Below the pieces are notes generated by a model. The model had not been told where the DNA came from and did no database searches. It saw only the letters and a program-made list of their open reading frames with translations. Position numbers and translations under genes: made by a program. A stretch of 64,000 nucleotides of DNA, taken from Paenibacillus sp. FSL A5-0031 (lineage in GTDB: Bacteria > Bacillota > Bacilli > Paenibacillales > Paenibacillaceae). Where the stretch lies: contig NZ_MRTD01000005.1 of assembly GCF_001956295.1 (NCBI RefSeq), positions 62,001 through 126,000 on the forward strand, read 5' to 3'. Below are positions 52,344-60,621 of this stretch, piece by piece. Position 1 is the stretch's first letter, and each line of letters opens with the position of its first letter.

Positions 52344-53774
52344 ATGAAAGCATGGTCGAGGTTTGTTTTATCAGTCGTTGTTTTGGCATTAGTGGCAACT
52401 GGCTGCAGCTTTGGAGGTGACAATAAGGACAGTAATAAAATGAAGCAGTCGTCACTGAAGGTCATGTATTACGATGAAGGCATGTTCTTTCAAGATTATG
52501 GTATGGTGTTCTCGGCATTATATCCGAATGTTGAAATTGAAGTCATTAGCAATCAGTCGATGTATAGTGAAGAAAATACAGACTACGATACTGCGTTTAA
52601 CAAATTTATAGAAGAAAAACAGCCTGATATTTTAATGCTGGATGGAGAGAGGTACCAAAAGCTGTCACAAGAAGGCAAGCTTTATGATCTCGATGCTGTT
52701 ATGGAAAAGGAAAAGTACGAAACCGAGGGATTGATTCCCGGTATGCTTGACTATTTGAAAGAGCAGGGCGGCGGCAAAGTATACGGTTTAGCGCCTAGCT
52801 TCTACAGCCAGGTTATTTACTACAACAAGGATTTATTTGAAAAATACAAAATTGAGCTTCCGCGAAGCCGAATGAGCTGGAATGAAACGATACAACTGGC
52901 GAGGCGTTTCCCTACGGACGGTGATAGGAAGGAGCGGGTATACGGTTTGAAGATGGGATATCGCGAGGAGCTGTTTGATTTGGCCATCATGCTTGCAGAG
53001 TCTGAAAAAGTTAGCTATGTGAATGCTGGGCAAAAGCAAATGACCATACATACGGATTCGTGGAAAAATGTATTTCAGCAGGCGCTGGATGCAGTAGAAT
53101 CAAACGCGCTTTATTTTGAAAGTATGAGCAGCCAAGAGGGAGCGATGTCACAGTCCTATGAGGACTACCTGTTATCAGATCCTTTCCTGTCCGGTCGTTT
53201 GGCGATGACGATTCAAGACGTTGGTTACACGAACCAAATCAAGCAGGCAAGCGATTATCCAAGCCTAAAAAATAAGATCGTGAAAAATTGGGACATTGTG
53301 ACAGCTCCAATCGGACAGCAAAGTCCAGATGAATCGAATCTGATGTCATTTAATAATTTGTTTGCAATTCGAGCAGACTCTCCAAACAAGGAGGTCGCAT
53401 GGGATTTTCTCAAGTATGTGACAAGCGATGATTATGCAAGAGTAAAATCCAAGTCGAACAACTACAATGGTTTGCCGGTTCGCACCAAATATATTACGGA
53501 TGTTGAAGGACATAATTATGCTGCATTCTATGAGTTAAAGCCAAGTCCTTTTAATGGCTACAAAAATTTTAACAAGCTGCCTGACAACTTCTATGAGGAA
53601 TTCACAAAGGCGGTTAAGGAAGAGATGAAAAAGGTGAAGGAAGACACACAGGATCTAAACTCGGCACTTAGTATTTTGCAGGTGAAAGGCCAAGAAATGC
53701 TTAAAGAAGATCCAGCACGGGCGGATGGCTCAGCTGCAGGTGAAAGCAGCGAAGCATCGTCCAAAACGGAGTAA
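52344..53774 (+). CDS. Orphan extracellular solute-binding lipoprotein, paralogue 2
   Basis: A 476-residue lipoprotein (lipobox LVATGC, Cys21) with the solute-binding fold, paralogous to the one at 46830: MYYDEGMFFQDYGMVFSALY, PSFYSQVIYYNKDLF and ARVKSKSNNYNGLPVRT match almost residue for residue. It has no transport partners. It is followed by a response regulator and a histidine kinase and preceded by the TTAAG triple-repeat operator, so it is a good candidate for a sensor input or a target of that two-component system (inference). The tail after residue 450 is Ala/Ser/Glu-rich. Confidence 0.87.
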   Translation: MKAWSRFVLSVVVLALVATGCSFGGDNKDSNKMKQSSLKVMYYDEGMFFQDYGMVFSALYPNVEIEVISNQSMYSEENTDYDTAFNKFIEEKQPDILMLDGERYQKLSQEGKLYDLDAVMEKEKYETEGLIPGMLDYLKEQGGGKVYGLAPSFYSQVIYYNKDLFEKYKIELPRSRMSWNETIQLARRFPTDGDRKERVYGLKMGYREELFDLAIMLAESEKVSYVNAGQKQMTIHTDSWKNVFQQALDAVESNALYFESMSSQEGAMSQSYEDYLLSDPFLSGRLAMTIQDVGYTNQIKQASDYPSLKNKIVKNWDIVTAPIGQQSPDESNLMSFNNLFAIRADSPNKEVAWDFLKYVTSDDYARVKSKSNNYNGLPVRTKYITDVEGHNYAAFYELKPSPFNGYKNFNKLPDNFYEEFTKAVKEEMKKVKEDTQDLNSALSILQVKGQEMLKEDPARADGSAAGESSEASSKTE

Positions 53775-53791
53775 GGAATCAATTATAAAGG

Positions 53792-53833
53792 GGAGCTTGC
53801 TTGCGCCATCAAGCGAAGTCTGCTCCTTTTTTT
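53792..53833 (+). terminator. Rho-independent terminator
   Basis: GGAGC pairs with GCTCC, with inner pairing TTGCTTG/CAAGCGAA, followed by seven T residues. Its layout matches the terminator after paralogue 1. Confidence 0.78.
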
Positions 53834-53930
53834 ATTTGCGGCGCCACTCTCTAACATACATAAATGAACCAATGGATACAGATCATGTTATATTTAATGA
53901 GTAGCACACCGCAGGAGGGAGTACAGAGAC

Positions 53931-54629
53931 ATGAATAGAGAAACGATACTAATGGTAGATGATGAGAAGGAAATACTAAGCCTAATGGAAATTTATTTTA
54001 AAAATGAAGGATTTACGATGCTAAAGGCATCCAATGGGCTTGAAGCGCTGGAGAAGCTTAATACGCATAAGGTGGATCTTATTATACTTGATGTGATGAT
54101 GCCTGTTATGGACGGGCTTGAAGCGTGCATGAAAATTCGGGAGCAAAACCATATTCCAATTATTATGCTGTCCGCAAAATCGCAGGATATTGATAAAATA
54201 TCGGGTCTTAGCCTCGGGGCGGACGAATATGTGACGAAGCCATTCAGCCCGCTGGTACTGCTTGCCAGCGTCAAATCGCATATCCGCAGAGCAAAGCAAT
54301 TTCATTCGAAAGCGAGTCATAATGACAATGAAATCATCATCGATGATCTCATTATAAATACAGCTACGCACACGGTAACCGTTGATCGGCAGGAAATTAA
54401 ACTAACGCCTCGTGAATTTTCTATTCTTAACCTGCTGGCTGTCAATCGCGGTATTGTCCTCAGTATGGACAAAATATATGAGAACGCATGGAACGAGCCT
54501 TTTATGGAATCCAAAAACACCGTTATGGTTCACATCCGTAAAATTCGAGAGAAAATTGAGAAGGACGCCCAAAATCCGAGATTTATCAAAACCGTTTGGG
54601 GAATAGGCTATAAAATGGATGCGCTATAG
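53931..54629 (+). CDS. OmpR-family response regulator
   Basis: A 232-residue regulator. The receiver domain has Asp10/Asp11, phosphoacceptor Asp54 in LIILDVMMPVMDG, and Lys in EYVTKPFSP. The C-terminal winged helix (residues about 130-230) has LTPREFSILNLLAVNRG and KNTVMVHIRKIREKIEKD...VWGIGYKMD, close to VanR/PhoB types. GGAGG lies upstream. It likely binds the TTAAG repeats found before the binding-lipoprotein and deacetylase genes on both sides. Confidence 0.94.
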   Translation: MNRETILMVDDEKEILSLMEIYFKNEGFTMLKASNGLEALEKLNTHKVDLIILDVMMPVMDGLEACMKIREQNHIPIIMLSAKSQDIDKISGLSLGADEYVTKPFSPLVLLASVKSHIRRAKQFHSKASHNDNEIIIDDLIINTATHTVTVDRQEIKLTPREFSILNLLAVNRGIVLSMDKIYENAWNEPFMESKNTVMVHIRKIREKIEKDAQNPRFIKTVWGIGYKMDAL

Positions 54630-54695
54630 GCATCGTGTAAACCACGTCTTCCACCTGCCTATTTAGATGCAAACCTCGCAAATGAAGGTGCTGAA

Positions 54696-56039
54696 ATGAT
54701 GAAGAAAAAGAACAAATTCAACTTAAAGGCAGCTGCAGCAAGTTTAGGAGCAGCGGTGCTGTTTGCTGTGATTGGCTGGATGCTGCTGTGGTTTATGTTA
54801 GATATAAACCCATACGACAAGACAATCAAATGGGCAATTGAGAACATCGGATCAACGCCAATCGCAGCTGCTGCGGGTTTATTGATCTTTGTAATTTGCT
54901 ACAGGAAGCTTGACCAGCGTGGGGCGAGTGATAATCCGAAAGGCTATAAGTTTTTCCGTACCATTCGTTTATCCTTTATCATTGCTTTCTTGCAAAGCTT
55001 AGGTCTTATGTTATGCTGCGTCATTGCAGGGCATTTGCTTGCCTATTTTCTTATACAATACACATCGTATAATCGTACATTAATTTGGATCGTAAACAAT
55101 ATCGGTTCTGCCCCTGTCATTGCTATTTTTGGATGTCTGCTTTTTCTAGCTTTATTTTTCTGGACAAGCAGGAACATGATTAACTATTTGAAGGAAATAC
55201 GATTTGGCCTGCAGCAGCTGGGTGCTGGGGAGCTTGATTATGTTATTCCTGTCAAAGCGTCGGATGAGCTTGGAGAAATTGCAAGCAGCATAAATGGTCT
55301 AGGCAAGCAGTTCAATCAGCTGCTGCAGGATGAGCGAAATGCCGAAAAATCAAAAAATGATTTAATTACGGGTGTATCTCATGATCTGCGCACACCGCTT
55401 ACGTCCATTTTAGGATTCCTTGAACTGATCGATCAGGATCGTTATCAGGATGAGGTAGAGCTTCGATATTTCGTTAACATCGCCTATGAGAAATCGAAGC
55501 ATCTGAAACGATTGATCGATGATCTGTTTGAATACACAAAGCTAAACAACGGCATGCCGCTGGAGCTTGATGAACTAGACATTGTCGGCTTCGCACTTCA
55601 GCTTACGGAGGAGTTCGTTCCAAGCCTAGAGAAGGCAAAGATGACCTGCAATATTCAAACCAAGGAAAACACATTGTTCATTATGGCGGACGGGAATATG
55701 CTGGCGCGCGCCTTCGATAATTTAATGACGAACGCCATGCAATATGGCAGCACAGGCAAAATTATCGATTTGCAGATCGAGAATATAGAAGATCGAGCTG
55801 TCATTCGAGTTATTAATTACGGCGAGCAAATTCCGGCACAAGATGTTCCTTTTATTTTTGACCGCTTCTACCGTGTTGACCGATCACGATCTTCTGAATC
55901 GGGGTCTGGAGGAACGGGCCTTGGACTCGCGATTACCAAAAGTATTATCGAAGCGCAAAATGGACGAATATCGGTTAGCAGTTCCACTAAGGAAACGATA
56001 TTCGAGATGAGCTTCCCGTTGGCGCATCTTGAAACTTAA
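54696..56039 (+). CDS. Sensor histidine kinase with duplicated membrane sensor unit
   Basis: A 447-residue kinase. The N-terminal 160 residues contain four helices made of two similar halves: residues 38-55 (NPYDKTIKWAIENIGSTP) match residues 123-140 (TSYNRTLIWIVNNIGSAP), 85 residues apart. A HAMP-like stretch follows (FGLQQLGAGELDYVIPV). Phosphoacceptor His229 is in TGVSHDLRTPLTS. The ATPase domain shows NLMTNAMQYG, IFDRFYRVDRSRSS and GGTGLGLAITK. It resembles VanS-class kinases. ATG at 54699 is an alternative start. The stop codon overlaps the first TTAAG of the next operator. Confidence 0.93.
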   Translation: MMKKKNKFNLKAAAASLGAAVLFAVIGWMLLWFMLDINPYDKTIKWAIENIGSTPIAAAAGLLIFVICYRKLDQRGASDNPKGYKFFRTIRLSFIIAFLQSLGLMLCCVIAGHLLAYFLIQYTSYNRTLIWIVNNIGSAPVIAIFGCLLFLALFFWTSRNMINYLKEIRFGLQQLGAGELDYVIPVKASDELGEIASSINGLGKQFNQLLQDERNAEKSKNDLITGVSHDLRTPLTSILGFLELIDQDRYQDEVELRYFVNIAYEKSKHLKRLIDDLFEYTKLNNGMPLELDELDIVGFALQLTEEFVPSLEKAKMTCNIQTKENTLFIMADGNMLARAFDNLMTNAMQYGSTGKIIDLQIENIEDRAVIRVINYGEQIPAQDVPFIFDRFYRVDRSRSSESGSGGTGLGLAITKSIIEAQNGRISVSSSTKETIFEMSFPLAHLET

Positions 56040-56103
56040 GATTTCTTTAAGCATATGTTAAGCGGCTATAAACGCAGTCGATAAGATTTCTCCTCTACAC
56101 TAT
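56036..56103 (+). promoter_or_regulatory. Second TTAAG triple-repeat operator-promoter
   Basis: TTAAG occurs at 56036, 56047 and 56058, again exactly 11 bases apart, and TACACTAT begins at 56096, 33 bases after the last repeat. The sequence around the -10 (CCTCTAnACTAT) is the same as at 52275-52286. The first repeat overlaps the stop codon of the kinase gene. Confidence 0.65.
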
Positions 56104-56135
56104 CCATTAGTTGGGTAGTTGAGGGGGAAATCATA

Positions 56136-57317
56136 ATGGATCAAAAGAAAAAAGCAGCACTAGCAATCGTCATTGCTGTCGCTATGATGGTTGGATGGCT
56201 GCTGACAGGATGTTCAAATGAGAACAAGGTAAACAGCGTTCAATTGATAGTAAATGGTACAAAGCTAGAGGGCGAGGCGCCTGCTATGATTCAAAACGAC
56301 CGCTTGATGGTGTCGGCGCAATATTTGGAGCAAGCGTTTGACGAGCAGTTTGATTTATTCAGTATGTTTTCCAGTAAAAAGAGTGTTTATTATTCAGAGC
56401 AGGTCGCCGTCCTTATGTATCATGATATCGCAATAAAACCTCAGTCTGATGGCATTATTGCTGTGGAGCGATTTAAAAAACAAATGCAGCTCGTGAAGCA
56501 AAACGGCTTTCAAGTTATTACTATTGAACAATATATTAACTTCATGCAAGGAAAAGGCCATGTGCCGGACAATGCGCTGTTGATTACATTTGACGACGGC
56601 TATGAAAGCTTTTATAAGCTTGCTTATCCGATTCTGAAGGAATACGGTTATCCTGCTGTCAATTTTGTAATCGTCTCGACGATCGATGACCGTACGAAGC
56701 CGGGAACGCCCAAGCTGACTTGGGATCAGATGAGGGAAATGCAGCAAGCGGGAATGAGCTTTATGAGCCACACCTTTGATATGCATCGTTATGGAGCAGT
56801 GAATGAACACGGTAATGAAGCGCCTGTCATGTCCAAGCTTAATTATGATAAACAAAAGAAAAAGATGGAAACAAAGGCGGAGTACGTTGAACGGTTGAAA
56901 AAAGATTTGCTTAGGGCTGAGGATCGGCTGAAGAGTGAACTCGGCAATAAGGTGAGTGCGCTTGCTTTTCCATATGGTGCTTATAGTGAAGTTGTTCTGG
57001 AGCTGACAAAAGCGGTAGGCGTACCTATTACGTTTACGACGAAAGAAGGCATTAACGCTAAGTTTCATCACAATGGCTTTCGAATCAACGGGGCAAGAGC
57101 AGGTGAAACCGAAGAAGAGCTTATCCGTAAGTTGAAGGGCGATCATTCTGCTAAGCTGCTTATAGACGAGAAAGAGGTTCCTGACATTCATTTCTCCGAG
57201 AAATCTGGTACTGAGGTGCAAATGATTGCTTTGCGAGACATTGCAAATTATTATGATTGGAAAATCAATTGGCGTCGTGAAACAAAGCAAGTGGAAATCC
57301 AAACAAAACAATCGTAA
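56136..57317 (+). CDS. Lipoprotein polysaccharide deacetylase within a split copper-amine-oxidase-like domain
   Basis: A 393-residue lipoprotein (lipobox LLTGC, Cys26). The NodB/CE4 domain (about residues 85-300) has VLMYHDI, TFDDGYESF, SHTFDMHR and FPYGAYSE; the metal-ligand set is Asp, His and His. On each side lie halves of a CuAO_N1-like stalk domain: VNSVQLIVNGTKLEGE ... RLMVSAQYLEQAFD before it, and KLLIDEKEVPDIHF ... ALRDIANYYDWKINW after it. Enzymes of this class (PgaB/IcaB-like) deacetylate surface polysaccharides. It has its own TTAAG operator. Confidence 0.87.
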   Translation: MDQKKKAALAIVIAVAMMVGWLLTGCSNENKVNSVQLIVNGTKLEGEAPAMIQNDRLMVSAQYLEQAFDEQFDLFSMFSSKKSVYYSEQVAVLMYHDIAIKPQSDGIIAVERFKKQMQLVKQNGFQVITIEQYINFMQGKGHVPDNALLITFDDGYESFYKLAYPILKEYGYPAVNFVIVSTIDDRTKPGTPKLTWDQMREMQQAGMSFMSHTFDMHRYGAVNEHGNEAPVMSKLNYDKQKKKMETKAEYVERLKKDLLRAEDRLKSELGNKVSALAFPYGAYSEVVLELTKAVGVPITFTTKEGINAKFHHNGFRINGARAGETEEELIRKLKGDHSAKLLIDEKEVPDIHFSEKSGTEVQMIALRDIANYYDWKINWRRETKQVEIQTKQS

Positions 57318-57369
57318 TCATTGCTTGTAAAAGGCTTGAAAATTCGACAAAACTAGTGCTTTCCATACA

Positions 57370-57398
57370 TTTACAACAAATAGAGTCTCCTGTACAAT
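57370..57398 (+). promoter_or_regulatory. Putative promoter
   Basis: TTTACA (57370-57375), 17 bases, TACAAT (57393-57398), about 60 bases before the next gene. Confidence 0.5.
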
Positions 57399-57461
57399 GA
57401 GTAGAGTTTGTGAATAACAATAACCTGCTTATTGATGTTCGATAACAAAGGAGACGAGTGG

Positions 57462-59081
57462 ATGAAATCATTTTTAGCAAGACCAAGCAAGTTATTGATT
57501 CTTTTATTAGCTTTAACACTTATTTTCGTTGCCGGTTGTCAAGCGGTTTCCAATCTTGATTTTAATACGGCGCTCAAAAATTCACTTAAAGTTACTTCGA
57601 GTGAAAGCAAGCAATCGTTAGAATTTAAGCTTTTGCTAGATGAGGAAGCCTATGAAGGTGCTCCTGAAGAGGAACTCGCCATTATGAAGCTGGTTTCCAA
57701 TATGAAGCTTCAACTGGATCATGTTAAAGCGCAGGACAGCTCAAATATCTCCATGGATGGCAGCCTCATTTTTGGAGAAACGGCAAGTATTAAATTCTCA
57801 TTGAAAATGTCTGATAAACTTGCTGTGATGGAGCTTGAGGGAGCGAAGCATCCTTTTGTGCTTGATCTGACGAGCGAGGGTTTGCTTGGTTTGACTGGGG
57901 TATCAGATTTGACGGGCTTGCCAGCGGGAGCAGCATCTGCTGAAGCTCCGGCAGTTGATGAAGCGGCGCTAACTGCGCTTGGCCACCAGATGCTGGATAC
58001 GATTGGCTCGTATGTTATACATAACCTGCCAAATCCAGAACGAATTGAAGTGAAGCCAGTAAATGAATCCATTAATGGTTCGCCGACTTCATTGATGAAA
58101 GTGCATGTTGACCTCGATGGTCCTGAAATTTGGGCATGGGTGAAAAAATATGTTGATGCACTTGTTGCTGATCGTGCTGGTTTAGACAAGATGATAACAG
58201 GCGTGTTTGAGATTCTTCAGAGCAATCCAAATGTGTGGGCAGCTGCAGGTACGATTAACCCGTTTGAAGGCAGCGGATTAGATGCCGAGGATCCTAAGGA
58301 AGCGATCAAGGAAGCAACGGACGCTATCGCTCTTCTCTTAACGGAGCTGCAGGGCGAGCTGAAGCTGCTTGAGGAAGAGCCGGATGAAACATTAGATGAA
58401 ATTTTCAGCAAGGACTTAACCATCAAAGCAGATGTTTATTTCGATAATAAGCTAGATATTCGGAAGCAAGCCTATGAGCTTTCTTATGTTCCAACAGTGG
58501 ATCTAGAATACGGTATTTTGCCGGTTAAAGGGCTGACAATCAAGGTTGAAAGCGAAACTTGGAATGTAAACGGCGATGTAAAGGCAGATGCGCCTGTAGC
58601 ATCCAAGACGGATATTTCTTTAGATAAGCTTCTTGGCATGCAAGGTTATCAAGTATTGAAGCAATTTGATGAAAAATCATTTGCTTATGATTTATTGAAA
58701 AATAAATTGCATATCGGCAAGCAGAACATCACATGGTATCCTTCTGATTATTATAATCCTGTCATTTTGACTGCCGACAATATTACAATTATTCCTCTCC
58801 GCGATACGGTTGAGCAGTTGGGTGCTACCCTGACGTATGACGCAAAAACAAAAAGCTTAAAAGTTAATGATGGAGCTACAAATACGACCATTGTTCTAAA
58901 AAATGGCAGCGATACAGCCATCGTTAACGGTAAAAATGTAAAATGGGCGTTCCCGGTAACCGTTATTAACGGTACGACTTATGTTCCAGCGCGTAATTTG
59001 GCTGCAGCATTAAAAGCAAAGATTGGCTGGATCGACATGGGCGATGACATGAGAATATTTACGCTGGATCGGGAAGTCTAA
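57462..59081 (+). CDS. Lipoprotein with C-terminal copper-amine-oxidase-like domain
   Basis: A 539-residue lipoprotein (lipobox FVAGC, Cys26). The large middle part (about 30-420) is an acidic, repetitive-looking extracellular domain with FKLLLDEEAYEG, NMKLQLDHVKAQ and NLPNPERIEVK, possibly a LppX/LolA-like fold, not recognised with certainty. The C-terminal CuAO_N1-type domain (about 430-539) shows TIIPLRDTVEQLGATLTYD and GTTYVPARNLAAALKAKIGW. Such domains attach wall or surface proteins in Paenibacillus. The start at 57462 follows AAAGGAG. Confidence 0.82.
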   Translation: MKSFLARPSKLLILLLALTLIFVAGCQAVSNLDFNTALKNSLKVTSSESKQSLEFKLLLDEEAYEGAPEEELAIMKLVSNMKLQLDHVKAQDSSNISMDGSLIFGETASIKFSLKMSDKLAVMELEGAKHPFVLDLTSEGLLGLTGVSDLTGLPAGAASAEAPAVDEAALTALGHQMLDTIGSYVIHNLPNPERIEVKPVNESINGSPTSLMKVHVDLDGPEIWAWVKKYVDALVADRAGLDKMITGVFEILQSNPNVWAAAGTINPFEGSGLDAEDPKEAIKEATDAIALLLTELQGELKLLEEEPDETLDEIFSKDLTIKADVYFDNKLDIRKQAYELSYVPTVDLEYGILPVKGLTIKVESETWNVNGDVKADAPVASKTDISLDKLLGMQGYQVLKQFDEKSFAYDLLKNKLHIGKQNITWYPSDYYNPVILTADNITIIPLRDTVEQLGATLTYDAKTKSLKVNDGATNTTIVLKNGSDTAIVNGKNVKWAFPVTVINGTTYVPARNLAAALKAKIGWIDMGDDMRIFTLDREV

Positions 59082-59126
59082 GCAGCATAAGATCAAGTTA
59101 AATACAACGATGTGCAGAGGTGCGAG

Positions 59127-59474
59127 ATGAAAAGGTTAACGACAGATGAGGCTTTCCGCGAAGCAGTGGCAAGCGAAGGGCTCACGATTGCAGTATTTAA
59201 GACGACTTGGTGCAAGGATTGCCATTTTATCGATCCGTTTATGCCGGATTTAGAACGTCATTATGAGGGCAAGGTTACTTTCATCGAGTTGGATCGCGAC
59301 GATTTACCTGATCTTTGCTCCGAACTGAACATATTGGGCATACCGAGCTTTATCGCTTTCCGTGAAAGCAAGGAGCTAGTTAGATTCGTTAGCAAGCTGC
59401 GCAAATCACGCGAGGAAATCGAGGAATTCGTCGATCGTGCCATCCAAGTCAGCGACGCGCTGGCTCAAAAGTAA
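59127..59474 (+). CDS. Thioredoxin-family protein
   Basis: A 115-residue cytoplasmic thioredoxin-like protein. The active site is Trp28-Cys29-Lys-Asp-Cys32 and the cis-proline loop is ILGIPSFIAF. The atypical CKDC dipeptide differs from CGPC of classical thioredoxin and points to a YtpP-like member. It may reduce bacillithiolated or disulfide-bonded proteins. The start at 59127 has AGAGGTG close upstream; 59112 is the longer alternative. Confidence 0.87.
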   Translation: MKRLTTDEAFREAVASEGLTIAVFKTTWCKDCHFIDPFMPDLERHYEGKVTFIELDRDDLPDLCSELNILGIPSFIAFRESKELVRFVSKLRKSREEIEEFVDRAIQVSDALAQK

Positions 59475-59482
59475 TCGTTAGT

Positions 59483-59518
59483 CCGCGCCTTAGAGAATTC
59501 ATTCTCTCAGCGCGGGCT
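59483..59518 (+). terminator. Rho-independent terminator
   Basis: CCGCGC pairs with GCGCGG and, inside, AGAGAAT with ATTCTCT, followed by a T-rich stretch. It ends the thioredoxin transcript. Confidence 0.75.
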
Positions 59519-59630
59519 TTCCTTTTTTTCAGTGCTTCTACTTGAAGTGTCACATTTTCAACATGGCTTTTGCCTTTTTTTATGGCTATAATTGAACTGT
59601 TATTAAAACATGAAATAAGGTGATTTTATT

Positions 59631-60560
59631 ATGGTAACCGGGCGTTTTCGCGCGTTAGCTCTCGCTGCGTGCATCGGAATGCTTCTTGTACTGCTCGGCG
59701 GAGCATTAGTGACGAATACGGATTCTGGACGAGGCTGCGGTGATGACTGGCCTTTGTGTCATGGCAAATTTATTCCTGCTTATACAATTGAATCCATGAT
59801 TGAATATTCACATCGGCTTGTGACAGGTTTTGAAGGTCTTCTAGTTCTCGCTACTGCCGTTGCAATGTTCCGTAAATTTAGGCAAAACCGAAAAAGCTAC
59901 AAAGAGCCATTTTTTTATGCTGGCGGTGCATTGTTATTCACAATCATCCAAGCGTTAATGGGGGCGGCCGCCGTCATGTGGCCTCAATCGCCACCTATTA
60001 TGGCCATACATTTTGGTATTTCATTAATCGCTTTTGCAGCAACACTGTTGTTAGTCATTTGGACGTTTAGAGCGAAAGACGGACCGCCAGTGGAGTTTAA
60101 AGTACCGCGTTCTATTTTCCCTCGCGTCCTGCTTACGGCTATCTTTTGTTACGTTGTTGTATATTTGGGAGCATTCATTAGGCATACGGAGTCTGGCGGC
60201 GGATGTCTGGGTTGGCCGCTTTGTAATGGTGAAGTGATTCCAGAGATTAGCGGAGCAACAGGAGCGGTATTTATCCACCGTGTGGCTGCTTTGCTGCTTG
60301 GTATCAGCCTTGCAGGATTGTATCTCCATATTCGTAAGGTCAGCCATGGCGGAGCTGGTTTAACGAAGCCTGCTGCGTGGACGCTCGGACTTGTCATTAC
60401 TCAAATTTTCAGCGGCGCGCTTTTGACAGCTACGATTACAAACTCAGAGTGGTTTCTGTTCACCAATTTATTGCACAATCTGATTGTAACCGGATTGTTT
60501 GGATTATTAATGGACATATTAATTCGTTCATGGCGCCTCAGAGAAGGGCGCAAAGGATAG
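59631..60560 (+). CDS. ctaA: Heme A synthase
   Basis: A 309-residue COX15/CtaA enzyme with eight membrane helices in two related halves. Heme ligand regions are EYSHRLVTG and IHFGIS in the first half, IHRVAALL and LLHNLIV in the second. Two cysteine pairs, CGDDWPLC and CLGWPLC, stand in the corresponding extracellular loops. It oxidises heme O to heme A for cytochrome aa3. ATG with AAGGTG upstream. Its partner ctaB lies at 35.6 kb. Confidence 0.96.
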   Translation: MVTGRFRALALAACIGMLLVLLGGALVTNTDSGRGCGDDWPLCHGKFIPAYTIESMIEYSHRLVTGFEGLLVLATAVAMFRKFRQNRKSYKEPFFYAGGALLFTIIQALMGAAAVMWPQSPPIMAIHFGISLIAFAATLLLVIWTFRAKDGPPVEFKVPRSIFPRVLLTAIFCYVVVYLGAFIRHTESGGGCLGWPLCNGEVIPEISGATGAVFIHRVAALLLGISLAGLYLHIRKVSHGGAGLTKPAAWTLGLVITQIFSGALLTATITNSEWFLFTNLLHNLIVTGLFGLLMDILIRSWRLREGRKG

Positions 60561-60621
60561 TAAAAGCATTTGAAATGATCAAAGTCAGCAATAGGCATGT
60601 TAATGTAGAAGGGACTGTTCG

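Noticed and set aside
56394..57311. 305-residue minus-strand frame opposite the deacetylase gene
   Set aside because: Antisense of a strongly supported coding sequence; composition biased to Phe, Leu and Ile as expected of a shadow.
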